A DNA stretch of 64,000 nucleotides from Pictodentalium vernedei. Its lineage: Eukaryota > Mollusca > Scaphopoda > Dentaliida > Dentaliidae. Positions within the stretch are counted from its first letter, which is position 1. Each line of letters opens with the position of its first letter. The translations under genes and the position numbers were made by a program. The notes below the pieces were generated by a model. That model was not told the DNA's origin. It did not search any database and saw only the letters and a program-made list of their open reading frames with translations. Below, piece after piece: positions 1-11,939 of the stretch. The stretch is taken from positions 166,737,453 to 166,801,452 of the forward strand of contig CM062290.1 in the NCBI GenBank assembly GCA_031216915.1, written 5' to 3'.

Positions 1-2
1 TC

Positions 3-1577
3 GCGATTGACACTAAATTGAAGTCCAAAAACAGTACGGATTGTGACGGTATCTCAAGTAACCTACTCAGACAAGTCATAAGCGAAATTGCAATTCCCTT
101 GGTCCACATAATTAATAAATCTCTCGAAAATGGAATAGTTCCCAATAAAATGAAACTAGCCAAGGTTGTACCCATATATAAATCTGGTGCGAAAACTGAA
201 ATTAGTAACTACAGACCAATAAGTATTCTACCAACCGTTTCAAAAATATTAGAAAAGGTAACATTCACCCGACTGTACAACTATTTAGCAGAACATAATG
301 TTCTTACACAAAACCAATACGGTTTTAGGAAAGGCCATTCAACAATACACCCCCTCCTACAGTTTTTAAACTCAGTCTCCCAATCTAACAACAAAATATC
401 TAAAGATAGCACCCTTGCGGTTTTTTTAGATTTATCTAAGGCTTTTGATACCGTTAATCATGATATTTTGATAGATAAACTGGAATTTTACGGCATCCGT
501 GGAGTTGCGAAATCCTGGTTCAAAAGTTATTTAAAAGATAGGTCTCAATATGTTGTATACAACAACAACAACTCGCCGCATGCCAAAGTGACATGCGGCG
601 TGCCACAGGGTTCCATTTTAGGTCCTCTCCTATTCCTCATATACATAAATGATATTTCTAACGCAACATTACTAAAGTTATTATCATTTGCGGACGATAC
701 AACCATTTTTAAGTCTGACAAGGATCTTAACACACTATTTTACTCGATAAATCAAGAACTGCAGAAATTGCTAACCCGGTGTTCGGCGAACAGTCTGCTT
801 CTAAACGCAAATAAGACAAAATATATAATTATCAACCCCTCATCACCCCTTAAAGAATTAGATACATCTCTCAAGCTATTCATCGGTGGACAGGAAATTA
901 AAAGGTGTGGTGGTGTAGGTAAATCAGATTTAAAATTTCTTGGTATTTTACTGGATGATAAACTAAGTTATAGCGATCATATAGCGTCCATAAGCCGCAA
1001 GATCTCTAGCGCCCTTTACGCCATTAATAAAGTTAAAAACATTCTTCCGCATCATGCCTTAAAATTAATATATTATTCCCTCATTCATTGTCATTTGCTG
1101 TACGGCATTCAAATATGGGGACATTGCCGGGGGACAAACAAGTTATTCCTATTGCAAAAGAGGGCCCTCCGCATAATTAACAATAAAAAATATAATTCCC
1201 ACACAGATCCCCTGTTCGCGAAAGAAAAAATTCTTAAAGTTTCAGATATTTACAGAGCCGAATCACTTTTATTCGTATACGACTGACATACCAAATCTCT
1301 ACCCTCGTCTTTTGACAACTACTTCGAAATCATTCATAACGACGACGGAATGAGAACCAGGCAATCTGGTCTCCTAAAATTACAAAAAGTACGAACTAAA
1401 GCGCTAGAAACATTTCCAGCGTACTCATTCCCCAAACTTTGGAACAATATCGATCTCCCCACTAGAAATCTAGCTAATCGTAACTTGTTTAAAAAGGCAA
1501 TCACTCAAAATATGATCAATTCTTACGCAACGACAGTGTCCTGTACTAATCCATATTGCTTAGATTGTGCTGTATAG
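3..1577 (+). pseudogene. Non-LTR retrotransposon reverse transcriptase, 3' part, one in-frame stop
   Basis: Reverse transcriptase (RT) of a CR1/L2- or jockey-like non-LTR retrotransposon, which copies its RNA into DNA at a nicked target. The frame is already open at the window edge, so the 5' part (including the endonuclease) lies outside. RT blocks appear in order: NYRPIS, QYGFRKGHST, motif A FLDLSKAFDTVNH, motif [20 protein letters not shown], catalytic FADDTT (about nt 688-705), then the thumb and C-terminal region ending near NPYCLDC. The only lesion is TGA at 1284-1286; the same frame continues to TAG at 1575-1577. The relative at 4099-5743 has Trp here, so TGG to TGA is the simplest explanation. 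Exact clade not determined. Confidence 0.9.
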
Positions 1578-2302
1578 GGCAATCAAGAATATATATGTGT
1601 GTGTACACATATGTATGTATGTGTGAGTGTATGTGTATATATGTATGTGTGAGTATATGTATATATATGTATACGTATATATGTGTATGTAGGTGTATAA
1701 ATACATATGTAATGCATATGCGAGTATTCACGTGTACGTGTATTAAGCGATTCTGCTACTTGACATGGTCCTAGTCGGTCTGTTACGCCCTTGCTCATAA
1801 TTTTGTCGAAACCATCCGTGAGGCGACCATGCCGTTCTTCTTTTTTTCACAGTTTGCATAGTCGTCATAGAGTTATGTAAGATATTATTTTCACACGTAA
1901 TAATTTGCAAAAAAAAGAGAAAGGGAAGGAATGAAGGAGAAAAAAATATTTTCTGAGAAAAGTTGACAGCGACACGGTCGCCTTAAATGACCTTTTCCGC
2001 ATATTAGGCAACTAAATAATAAATTAAAGTAGAATCTCATCTTTAAATATGCAGTGCCTGCCAGTCTCAACGTGGCCTATTACCTAACATAATTTTTAGC
2101 CTGTGCCGCATCACTTATTTGCATCGGGAATGGCAGGAAGACAGCCCCTTTGGGCTATGCCATCTCCCAACAGCATACACACACACCCTTGAATTATCTT
2201 CCATTTTCCTTGATTATAATATCTATGTGCTTGCTTTTATCACGTGTTTTCATTTGATGTTAGTGTATGTTGTTGAATAAAGATTATCTATCTATCTATC
2301 TA
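1578..2302 (+). mobile_element. 3' UTR and tail of the first non-LTR element
   Basis: Region between the RT stop and the repeat tail. It holds a TATG/GT-rich microsatellite (about 1590-1740), a small hairpin AGACAGCCCCTTTGGGCT near 2139-2156 that recurs in two other tails in this window, AATAAA at 2276-2281, and a terminal (TCTA)n run ending near 2302. A short microsatellite at the 3' end is typical of CR1/L2-type elements. ORFs inside the GT/TATG tract are repeat artefacts. Confidence 0.75.
1587..1745. repeat. TATG/GT-rich microsatellite
   Basis: Imperfect alternating purine-pyrimidine tract made of GTGTGTA, TATGTATG and TATATA units, inside the 3' UTR of the retroelement. Several spurious long frames on both strands come only from this composition. 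Confidence 0.85.
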
Positions 2303-2684
2303 CTATTTTTTTGGCTTCTTAATAAACCACGTATGAACTGGTTTCCTATTTTATTGTGTATTCATCCAGACCACAACACATAACTTGGTTATTCTGCCTC
2401 TGGAGTTGAGTTATATTTTATCCATTGCTAGTTGATCCAGATTCGCGAAGAACAACAGGGAGATTTCGGACAGGGTTCTATACCCTGGTGAGTCGTTTAC
2501 CCCACCCCTGTTACAGCAACAACCAGTAACCAAAAATGTAGCAGAAGTGACGCCAAAACTGTAATGGGCCCCCGGTCTTGACTTTTTTCCTTGCGAGTAT
2601 TAGAAGGGTCTATTTTCCAATCCATTGTGCTTTAGAATATATTGCATACCTATCCGACCGGAGATTATGGTGGATTATTAATGA
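2303..2684. other. No gene; between two retroelements
   Basis: After the (TCTA)n tail there is no recognisable coding sequence until the endonuclease frame of the next element. It could include the 5' UTR of that element, but no boundary or target duplication could be defined. Confidence 0.4.
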
Positions 2685-5600
2685 TTGATGGCGGGTAGTA
2701 TCACACTCGACGAGGTAGATATAAACGAAGAGTACTATTTTGTGCGGCTCTACAATAATAAAGTCTGTTATTTGCCCGATAATGACGAATCCCCATTCAA
2801 ACATCATGTACACGACTGCAGTTACTTCTCACCCAATGACTTCCGATCGAAAACTAAAATAGAAGTAGGATTCTCCTTATTCCACATCAACTGCTAAAGT
2901 CTTAATGCCCATTGGGACTCATTTCAAAACATGATATGCAGTTTGCAATCAGAAGACTCTTTTTCGATATCATCGGACTTACCGAAATATTCCAAATTCC
3001 CACAAACACATCGTATAACATGGAAGGTTATCATCCAATTATCAATAAAATGAGACTCGAGAATGATGATGGTCGAGGAGAAGTAAGTCTGTATGTTAAA
3101 GAACGAATACCTTACAAAGTTATATGTGATATCTCTGTATTTATTCCTCATATTCTCGAATCTCTGTTTATTGAAGTCAAAGATAAACATAATTCCAAAA
3201 TTATCGGTGTCATTTATAGGCCCAATACACAACCAAAAGTCGATATTAATGTTTTCCCATCAAAACTAAATGAATTAACTGATGTTCTGAATGCGGAAAA
3301 TAAAAAAGTTTATATCATGGGTGATCTTAATCTGAACCTTCTGAAAGTTAGCACACACCCCAAGACGAAAGAATATGCCGATCTCATGTTCAGTTAGGGA
3401 TTCTTACCTTATATCACAAAGCCAACCAGAGTAACTAGTCATTCCCCCACCCTGATGGACCATATCTTTGATAATAGTCTTTCAGAAACAGCCTGTTCCG
3501 GGATAATTATATCCGATGTCTCAGATCACTTTGTTGTTTTTTATATTGAAGTGGTACCTATGTTAAATGATCCGCCAAGCTTTATTTTGAAAAGAAGTAT
3601 AAATCCAGAGAGTATTGCAGAATTCGAGATGCTGCTATCACAACGGGATTTTTCACCAGTACTGCAAGCAAATTGTCCTAACACATCTTATGAAACCTTC
3701 CTAACCATTTACCTTGAATCCTACGAAAAGCATTCCTCTTCAAACGTGGCCGGCAGAACAAAAAGTTTATCAAAAACAACCTAGGATGACCAGTGGGATT
3801 GTCATATCTTCTAACAATAAACAAACATTCTATCATAAAAAACTGAAAGCGCCCACTGAACAGAATATTCAAAGCTATCAAAACTACAGTAGGACTTTCA
3901 ATAAGGTTAAAAAGCAATGCAATCTAATACAGGGATCACCTAAACGAAAACAAAACTAACACTTTTAAAACATGGTAAATTTTAAACGAAGCCATCGATA
4001 AGGGAAAACGCGAAGCTAAATTACCCTCGTTTTTCGTTCACGGTGATAAAGAGATAAACAAAGCTCGCCACATAGCAAAAGAATTCAATACTTTCTTCGT
4101 GGACATCGGAAAACAAATATTCGAAAATATTCCGAAGTCAAATAACTGTTACCTGCACCATATGAATAGTGACGTTCCAAATAAATTTTATATCACCCCA
4201 ACTAATCCAATAGAAGTTCGCCATGTGATAAATAAAATGAAGCCAAAATTGTCGAAAGATTGCAACGACATCACCACATGTCTTCTGAAACAAACAGTAG
4301 AGGAAGTAGTCCATCCTCTCGCACATATTATTAACAATTCATTCATTACTGGCAAACTACCGGACGAAATGCAAATTAGGTTATACCTATTTTTAAAACA
4401 GGTGACGAGCATAGTTTTACTAATTACAGACCGATTATATACTTCCTGTATTCTAAAAAAAATACGGAAAAGCTCATGGGGGTGAGACTTGTAAACTTCC
4501 TAAACAGGTTTAATAGTTTATACCCTCTCCAATACGAATTCCGAACGCAATATAGTACAATCCACCCAGGAAAAGAACAGTACCTTAGCATTATTTCTGG
4601 ACCTATCTAAAGCATTTGGCACGATAAATCATGAAATACTACTTGTCAAACTGGAAAAGTATGGCATACAAGGTCTCATTAACAGATAGTTTAGAAGCTA
4701 CCTGTCTAACTGATCGCAGTATGGTATGTATGTGGAATGTAAGTCAGACCTTGCCAACCAGTGTTGTGGCGTTCCACAGGGTTCAATTCTAGGACCGGTC
4801 CTCTTCCTTCTATATATCGACGATATTAGTAACTCAACCTCACTCAATATTTTATCATTTGCCGATGACACTACTGCGAACTGCTCAGGCTCACCTAATA
4901 ACCCCATAACAACGTACTTTAATCATGAATTTAAAAAAACTATATGAATGGTGCTCTGCTCATCAGCTAAGGTTGAATGCGAAACAAAGAACGCATATTG
5001 TATTGCACCCTACTGAAAGAAGCAATAATAATGTTTGCCAAGAGCTAAAAATAAACAACCAAATAATGAACAAAGTTGGGGCCACCGAAGCTGTAAAATC
5101 CCTAAAGTTTCTAGGAATAAACATTGATGAACATTTGACTTACAAGGCTAAAATATCGCGATTATGTTCCACAATAGCACTCGCGAACAATAGTCTTAAC
5201 AAAGTCAAGAGAATTCTCCCCCGTGGGGCCATGAAAACACTATACTACGCCTTAATACACAGCCAGCTGCTATACCGAGTCCAGATATGGGGTTCCAGAG
5301 TGACTAAGAAACTCACGAACATGCAAAAGCAATCACTACGAATAATTAATAACCGAAAATACAAATCCCATACAGATCCCCTATTCAAGAAAGATAGATT
5401 CCTTAAGGTTGATGATTTGTTTAAATCATATGCTTTGCTGTTCTTCTTTGGCTGGAAAAATGGTAGATTACCGGCCTCCTTTAGTGATATATTTAGTGTA
5501 GTAGTCAATTAATCTGGTAGGACTACCAGACAATTTGGCCTCCTACACGGAGAGAAAACCCACACCAAATCTCTTAATAAACTCCCTTTATACTCCTTTC

Positions 5601-5743
5601 CGAAACTTTGGAACGCTCTCGACGACGCAACTCGTAATATCAGTCACAGAAACCAGTTTTAGAAAAACTTGACATCTAAATTTCTTTCATCTTATTTCAC
5701 TTTTGTCAGTCGTGATAATCCCTACTGACCTGACTGCACTTAG
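2685..5743 (+). pseudogene. Decayed non-LTR retrotransposon ORF2 (endonuclease + reverse transcriptase)
   Basis: A nearly full ORF2 of the same family as the RT at 3-1577, broken by frameshifts and stops. The APE-type endonuclease is at about 2912-3550: GLTE near the start, GVIYRPNT, catalytic-type MGDLNLN (about 3319-3340), then MDHIF and SDVSDHF after a frame break at 3397. A linker (3550-4090) is followed by the RT from about 4099: KLSKDCNDI, then a frame shift through motif A (LDLSKAFGT, about 4600), motif [28 protein letters not shown] (about 4858), and a C-terminal part with PLYSFPKLWN and a final DNPY-stop-PDCT where the relative has Cys. Not functional; at least six disruptions are visible. 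Confidence 0.88.
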
Positions 5744-6498
5744 TAAACTTGTAATCAGCAATACCCCAATAGGTATTTACGTAACTCAATAGACGTACTC
5801 TGGAACCCCCGCTTGGTCAAACTTGCTGCTCACCCCAACAAGTACACCAAAAATACGTTAAACACCCCAATAGGAATCTGTTGACAGTAATATCGAAGAG
5901 CAATTGCTGAACGCTGGTGGTAATGCATTTCATCATTCTCTATGGTCCATGGAGAGAAATGAGGTGCATCACTGATTGCGCCCAGTAGGTGATCCAAGCA
6001 CAATAAAAATGCGAGACTTGTTTGCAGGCGTATTCGTAGAGCGCACCAAACATGATGCCCTTCGAATGCGCTGACCGACATTGACGTTCAGTTCACATAG
6101 ATTTATCTTTTTATCGCTCTCCGAACGCCATCGAGTGCTTGATGGGACCTGGCTCAGAGCAATGGAGTTGCCTCCAAGAGCGGTTAGTTTTGTACCAATG
6201 TATCAATCCCTAACCACCGATCTCCCACTGGCTTTTGTGCCGAAAAACATCCTGCAAATACATCTTAGCAATGAAAAAATTCGAGCCCCAGTTCCAACTT
6301 AGCGTCACATACTGTTTTCCCCCTAACCATTTGGTCACAGTGTGTTTGCAACTACACTTCCTTCCAGGGATTGACAGGCAGACAGCCAATCTGGCTCTGC
6401 CACCCCCTACAGTATACTATTTACTAAACTTATGAAATATATGTATTTGTAACCATTGTTTATGTATACTGTGAATACATTATGTGAATCTGAATCTA
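5744..6498 (+). mobile_element. 3' UTR and tail of the second non-LTR element
   Basis: Continues from the broken ORF2. It contains the conserved small hairpin CAGCCAATCTGGCTCTG near 6384-6400 and ends in a (GAATCT)n tail near 6486-6498. Short frames on both strands around 5830-6430 have no recognisable domain; part of this stretch (about 5830-6300) may be an unrelated insertion because the homologous UTR of the first element looks different. Confidence 0.6.
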
Positions 6499-7950
6499 AG
6501 TACATAATATTTCACGAGAACAACTTGTGGCCGAATGTGCTTCACATATCCAGGAACAAAGCTAGGGCGTCAAAATTATTCATAACGCAGTGGCAGAGCT
6601 GCAAGGGGATAAATTCCAAAACCTTCGCATTTGTTTACATTCAAATGTACTTTCGATTTCCAGTCAACGTCATCGGACGGAAAAAGCATCGATATGCAAC
6701 GCTGTTTAAAATCAAATAATGAGAAAGATCGCCTTAATATAGCATACTATTATTATATAGAGGCTGCACAGCTGCCATATTCTATGCAAGGTATCATGAT
6801 ACCTGTTGAAATTTCTTAGAATTACGATGGAAATTCGTGGTGTCAAGTGATTTGCGCTCGTCTGTCGAACATGGAATCAATCTTCAATAAAAATACAGAC
6901 AGTGTTGTCCTTTTTCCCAAATGCAGTCCTATCCCTCGATTCGAAAGTGTTTTGAATGCCTAGTTTTGTTCTTGGATATCTGAAACATATTTGGCCACAA
7001 GTTATTCTCGTAAAATATTATTTTATTATCAGTTCTGGTACGAATACGGTTGCAAACTTTCAGAAACCAGTGGTGTCTATTGTCAACTATATGAGTTGAT
7101 CACATATGTGTTTCATGCTCTATACATCTCAACCTGTATTTTGATGTATAATTTGTGTATTTAATTTGCATTGAAGGAAAATGAGAGGTGGAATATTCAA
7201 AATTTACAAAATTCTATTACCTATATAGCACCTTAATATGCCACATAAGTAATGGGAAAGTTAGCCCGAAAACATGTGACTGGCGTCGAAAACTATAGAA
7301 AAAGACAATTTACCATTTGTCAACTGTTCGTGATTGAGAATTGTTCAGGAATAGGTTAAACATCGAAGATGTGATAAACCGACAGATCCCACAAACCCGG
7401 CACCGAAAACAACCCGCCGCCCATTTCCAACCAGCCCTCCGTCACCTGTGTAGCAAAAGGATTACTTTAGAGCAGGATTCTTATGTGTGCACTCCAGAGT
7501 GAGAGAGAGGAGAGAGACTTCTATTATTATTGTGGCTATTCAATAAGTGCTTCTTGAATTCAGATATGGAACTGGTCGAGCCCCGGTGTGTCGAGCTCTA
7601 ATGAGCGTTGGCAACGTTGCCGTCAAGCATCAGGAGGCATAATACTGACATCCTAATTTCACCAGCACCACCGCCATGCTCTGCCACTAGGCTCAAACAG
7701 TAAGAAACTTCAGGTTATGCAAAAGTAACTATTTCTCGATCGTCCTCCAATTTTAATTGCTTGACGCGTGTATTCACTGGATTGCCCCTGGCCTCATTTC
7801 GGTGTGAAGATGACGTTAAAATGAAGCAATTAAGTAGTTCTCAGATTATTCAGGGCGCTAAGCCTCAGTACTGTCTTGCAGTTCAACCAGTCACGGTGCT
7901 AGAAAGGCAAAGGAGAGCTACCCCGAAGACTACATTCTTACATTTTTTTC
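6499..7950. other. No gene recognised
   Basis: AT-rich unique-looking sequence. Short frames (for example 6456-6719) have no supporting motif. A short purine tract (GAGAGAGAGG) lies near 7500. Confidence 0.4.
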
Positions 7951-7970
7951 GGGGGGGGGGGGGGGGGGGG
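7951..7970. repeat. Poly-G tract, 20 bases
   Basis: Uninterrupted run of 20 G on the plus strand. One of about ten long G or C homopolymers in the window. The 108-codon frame that spans it is not a convincing gene. Confidence 0.9.
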
Positions 7971-8019
7971 TACAGGAGATTACAGCCAAATAAATGGAGA
8001 GTATTTTACTCCTTTTCAC

Positions 8020-8738
8020 AGTTTTTTTTAGTTTGTTTGCAAGCGGCCAGAAGTTCTATATATTTTCCACCACCTAGAAACCATTAGACAGTAGCTGATC
8101 TTCTGATTAACACCATTACAGTATAAATCTAGGAAAGCTTGTTATGTGGGATCTGTCGGTGGCCGAGTGGTGTGCGTGGTTCAGTATAGTTTCGCTAGGC
8201 GGTTGGTGCCGAAAGAAACTCTCTCGGCGTGGGTTCGAACCTCCACCATGCCAATGTAAACAAAACTAGCGTCCTTTCTTTATTCTATGGCATCCCGGAA
8301 ATTTGAAAAAGACAAGTGTCGCTGATTTTTTCTGAGGTGCAGTTCGTAGAATTAAGTACTTAGATGCAACTATCTGTAAGCTTATAGTTTATGGGTAGTT
8401 TGTTAGCAAGCATTTAATCTGAGGTACGTAGGGTTCTGGGGAGGAGTAAGGTGAGGTAACAATGGACAAGAATTTCTTATAGATGAAAACAACCACAGGA
8501 GCAGTCCGAGCTTCAACCACTGATCTCCTAAGCCTGGATCAGCCAAACAGATGGGAAGCATTTTTACACATTTCCAGGATAATTAGTTGGTTACTATTTG
8601 TTTGACAATGCCCGTCGACACTCTCGAACAAAACGTAACCTTGTAGTTTTATGAGTATTTTATTAGCAAGCAGCCAGCGGTTCTATATCTTTTCCACCGC
8701 TTAAAAACCATAAGATAGCATTTGATCCGCTGGAGTGA
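8020..8738. repeat. Pair of diverged direct repeats (about 80 bp each)
   Basis: Sequences at about 8025-8095 and 8655-8738 share GCAAGC-GCCAG, GTTCTATAT, TTTTCCACC and AAACCAT in the same order and spacing. The interval holds a decayed tRNA-like sequence. Probably the edges of an older repeat, or two copies of a dispersed one. Confidence 0.45.
8156..8262 (+). mobile_element. tRNA-related sequence (SINE head or decayed class II tRNA)
   Basis: Contains a Pol III A-box-like TGGCCGAGTGG and a B box GGGTTCGAACC about 70 bases apart, with a long variable region as in tRNA-Leu/Ser. The acceptor ends pair in only about four of seven positions and the T stem is damaged, so this is not a working tRNA gene. 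Most likely a tRNA-derived SINE head; its 3' limit was not defined. Confidence 0.55.
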
Positions 8739-8740
8739 TA

Positions 8741-9723
8741 CTATTTAAGGATTAGTGCATGGCTTGGAGTTGACTACGCCCATATAGTGCCCAGTGAGGT
8801 GGTGTAGTTCCCGCCGCGAAGCGGAGGGAACTACACCTCCTCACTGGGCACTATATGGGCGCAGTCAACGACAAGACATGCACTAATCCTTATATTATAT
8901 CGAACACCCATCAAGAAAAACATCTGTCCGATTTGTTAATCTATTACCAAGGTAGCAGCCCTACCAACCAGAGTTATATAGAAAAAAATACCATGTAGTT
9001 TTTAAAAAACATTTTCTTCTTCCAAAACACGGCTAACTTGGATTATTGATATGAGCAGAAGACAGGTTTTGAATCGGTCGGCAAGGGTAAACAAAACATT
9101 TCCCCCAAACGGAACTGTGTATTCTAGAATCGCGCAACTCGCAAATGAAAACTAAAATTTTCGAAATTTGAGAACGCAGTTTGATAATTTCCACACATTT
9201 GTCACACATATACATTACCGAATGGGTCAGCACAGGATACAAACTCCGAAGATTCAATTGAATTCCATTATTTATTCGTTTACTGCCCAAAACATACAAT
9301 TAAATAGCGAAATAATATGAGCAGCGAAACAAACGATTTTTCATATCCGGACGCGTTCTCATGAAAGTTGGACCCAGGTATGGATCATTCTCTTCGAAAC
9401 GAGATATGGATCATCTTCTCAAGGAATAAAATGAACGCCTCGAAAAATGTGACTTCAACAATGGAAAAGCGATACATTTTTCTACAAAGATTTCTTTCCG
9501 GTTCGTTTGTGGATGTTGTGCCTCTGTGAATCGATTTTTAAATTTAGCCTGATCAGTTTTATTCGCCCATATGAAAAGAAAACTGATATAGTAGTGTGCT
9601 AAAAACAGAAAACGTGTAGTGCCTGGGTGTAGTGCCTGGTCAGTTCTGTGGATGCAGACTACACGAAATAGGGTATCGTCTTTCAGCCAATCAGAATGCA
9701 AGGAAGTCACGTGAGATATATTA
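8741..9723 (+). mobile_element. Non-autonomous element D, copy 1, with terminal hairpin
   Basis: Defined by comparison with 41629-42382 (opposite strand). Shared ends are CTATTTAAGG at the left and CACGTGAGNTATATTA at the right. The left end carries a 145-bp near-perfect hairpin (8747-8891) with a CCGCGAAGCGG-like tip. The right end shares GAAATAGGGTATC, CAGCCAATCAGAATGCAAGG and CACGTGA with copy 2. The middle (about 8900-9600) is mostly unlike copy 2. No transposase frame. Family unknown; the target-site length could not be determined. Confidence 0.6.
8747..8891. repeat. Long hairpin (about 66-bp arms)
   Basis: Inverted repeat containing GTTGACTACGCCCATATAG and CAGTGAGGTGGTGTAGTTCC on the left and their near-exact complements on the right, joined by a short GC-rich loop. 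Homologous to the hairpin at 42231-42377. Confidence 0.9.
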
Positions 9724-10001
9724 CATTATAAAGCAAAGGAAGTTTGTTGTGAGAACATGGTAGGGAGGTTCGTGTACAGATAGTAAATACCTTTATTTTG
9801 AGGTACATGGGGGTGCAGGGGCGGGGGGGGGGGTATCAAATATCATTCGGAACACGATTGTCGGTTCTGCCATAAAGTAGAGAAAGAACTGTTCTTCTCT
9901 GTGGTTCTACCAAGCGATTTTAAACTAAACACTACGGCTTACTGCACCGAAGTCGATCACAGTGAATATTGTCGTGATCAAAAGCGTGTTGTGACCCATA
10001 A
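9724..10001. other. No gene; short poly-G run
   Basis: Contains a G-rich run at about 9822-9833 and otherwise nothing recognised. Confidence 0.4.
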
Positions 10002-10238
10002 TCAACCCTTGAACCCTTTTGGAATACTCAATGCCTGTTCAATGACGTCAATTGGATAAGTCCAAATTCGTTATTTGGGGGGAAGACCAATTAATATTTT
10101 CAATGGTAAACCTTGGGGCTGCATTGAAAATATTGATTTGTTTACCTACAAATTCACGAAGCAACCATCTACGTTATGATTTCAAGTCGCATTATGTTCA
10201 TGGACCGGAGAAACGCTCTATCGGGTCCAAATGGTTAG
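10002..10238 (+). mobile_element. Palindromic MITE, family C (degraded ends)
   Basis: Family C is recognised by CCCTTTGAACCC at one end, TTCAATGACAGCAATTGGA-like sequence, a central palindrome around CAGCCTTGGGGCTGCA flanked by TTTTCAA and TTGAAAATATTGATTGG, and GGGTTCAAAGGGTTAA at the other end. This copy is mutated at both termini (TCAA, TTAG) and its central palindrome is diverged. piggyBac-like by TTAA/CCCTTT termini in better copies; no coding capacity. Confidence 0.75.
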
Positions 10239-10531
10239 TTAAACGAGCTATTATTTCATGCATATAATATGTGAGAGTGATTGACATGGAACACTGCAAT
10301 ATTTTAGTTGCACATCTCTGCCTCGCCTGTTGATATCTCAGTTTTACCCGAAAAACTAACTTGTACCGGTCTACACAGACAACTACATTTCAAATATAGA
10401 CGTGAAACCTAATGGACAGAGCGGGGGTAGGGGGAGGCGAGATGACGACCGATTGGTGGATTTGTCTCGACTGTCGTGAGTGAAGTCCCGACTGAAGAAA
10501 TTTTCCAACTGCATCCAATTACTTCTTTGAA
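10239..10531. other. No gene recognised
   Basis: Unique-looking sequence between a family C MITE and a SINE; nothing recognisable. Confidence 0.4.
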
Positions 10532-10910
10532 GGGAGCGCGGTGGCTCAGGGGTAGACTGTTGGACTTCTATGCTAGAGGTCCCGAGTTCGATCCCCGTAC
10601 GGGACGACCCGCGTTGTGTCCTTGGACAAGGCACTTTATCCCGGTTGTCTACATAGGGGCATGATGATCCCGTGTACTAAGGCGTACTGCACGTCGATTG
10701 TGCACATGTCTTCAACCACTGTAACCCTGCTTGAGCGGAGCTTGAACAGAGTTATAATGTTGAAGAGCAGACAGTTGCTCGTCGATGCTCGGTGGTTCTC
10801 TCTGGGTACTCCGGCTTCCTCCACCAGTAAAACTGTCACAGTCAAGATTAGCCATTGTGAATAGGTATGTGACCTTAAACACCAATAAATAAATAAATGT
10901 AAATAAATAA
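10532..10910 (+). mobile_element. SINE family S1, complete-looking copy
   Basis: tRNA-derived head: GGGAGCGCGGTGGCTCAGGG (A-box region) and B box GAGTTCGATCC. Then a conserved body with TCCTTGGACAAGGCACTTTA, TAAGGCGTACTGCACGTCGA, CTTCAACCA, GGTACTCCGGCTTCCTCCAC and AAAACTGTC, and a 3' tail of (AAAT)n. Transcribed by Pol III and mobilised by a partner LINE by analogy with known SINEs. The body resembles conserved SINE domains seen in many invertebrates, but I could not name the domain with certainty. Confidence 0.88.
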
Positions 10911-11609
10911 TTTGTCAATGGGAATTATCATTCAAAACTTTGTGGATAAATACATGAATTGGTCGTGATGATGCATGAACTTTCCAACTTTTTGTTGAAC
11001 TCGCAAGAGATTTTTCGGCCCGAGGCATAATATCATCCCATTTTTGTCTGATTATTAGAGGTCTATACACGGATATTGTAATAAAATAATAACTGCAGTC
11101 TGCAGCAGGGCCGCAGATTGCAGTTAATATTTTATCCTCCATTAATTTTGGACTGACACATCTCACTAAAAGTGTACACAAAAACGATACCATTCCTGGA
11201 AACGAGGGTTCAATTAGCACGTACCAAACATAAACTGGTCTTGCCATCCACATACCTAATTTCATCAGATCGACTGCACGAGTGACCAAATGCCAAGAAG
11301 AAACTCTTGTCCCGTAGGAAAGTACATGATTATCAGCAAGAGCGAGTCGAGTCGACATGAAAGCCCCCAATCCAAATGAAAATGTCCCGACTGGAAATTT
11401 CTCCTATCCCTGTTATGCCACTGCCTATTGGCTGTGTAAGAGGCTACAACATACATCCAAGACAAATACCCGAGATCACCATATCGAGTAATGAAATATC
11501 CAAATCCAAACGAAATTAAAATCTTATATTGCCGACTTTTCCCTTTGATGCACCTATCCAATAAAATATTTCCACATATTATTCAGATGATAAAAACTCC
11601 ATAGTTGAG
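10911..11609. other. No gene call; two open minus frames without known domain
   Basis: Minus frames of 151 codons (10915-11370) and 98 codons (11265-11561) overlap here in different frames. They show no motif I recognise, no splice signals that extend them, and overlap each other, so they may be chance frames or a decayed unknown repeat. Confidence 0.3.
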
Positions 11610-11850
11610 TTAACCCTTTGAACACTGATGGTATCTTCCATGCATGTTCAATGAAAGCAATTGGAAGAGTCCATATTCATTATTTGGGGTAAGACCAATT
11701 AATATTTTCAGCGTGCAGCCTTGGGGCTGCACGTTGAAAATATTGATTGGTCCACACCACACATTTAGCTTGTAGCCATTCCTCTTAATGACATTATGAT
11801 GTAGCTTGCGACCCCTGTCGGAAAAAGGCCTCTGGTGTTCAAAGGGTTAA
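11610..11850 (+). mobile_element. Palindromic MITE, family C
   Basis: Intact termini TTAACCCTTTGAAC and GTTCAAAGGGTTAA with TTAA at both ends (11610-11613, 11847-11850). Central palindrome GTGCAGCCTTGGGGCTGCAC flanked by inverted CAATTAATATTTTCA / TGAAAATATTGATTGG. Length about 240 bp. Confidence 0.9.
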
Positions 11851-11939
11851 TATTTCACGAAATCAGAGTACAAAATTATTTATCAATATTGCAAAATTCC
11901 TTATAAACATAATACTCAAAAATACATATTCTGATTAAC

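Noticed and set aside
1546-1798. ORFs over the TATG/GT tract on both strands
   Set aside because: Low-complexity microsatellite translation.
7761-8087. 108-codon plus ORF
   Set aside because: Spans a 20-base poly-G run; no domain; G-run length probably unstable.
8156-8262. Functional tRNA-Leu/Ser gene
   Set aside because: Acceptor and T stems are damaged; better explained as a SINE head or relic.
10915-11561. Minus ORFs of 151 and 98 codons
   Set aside because: Overlapping frames, no recognisable domain, no splice support.
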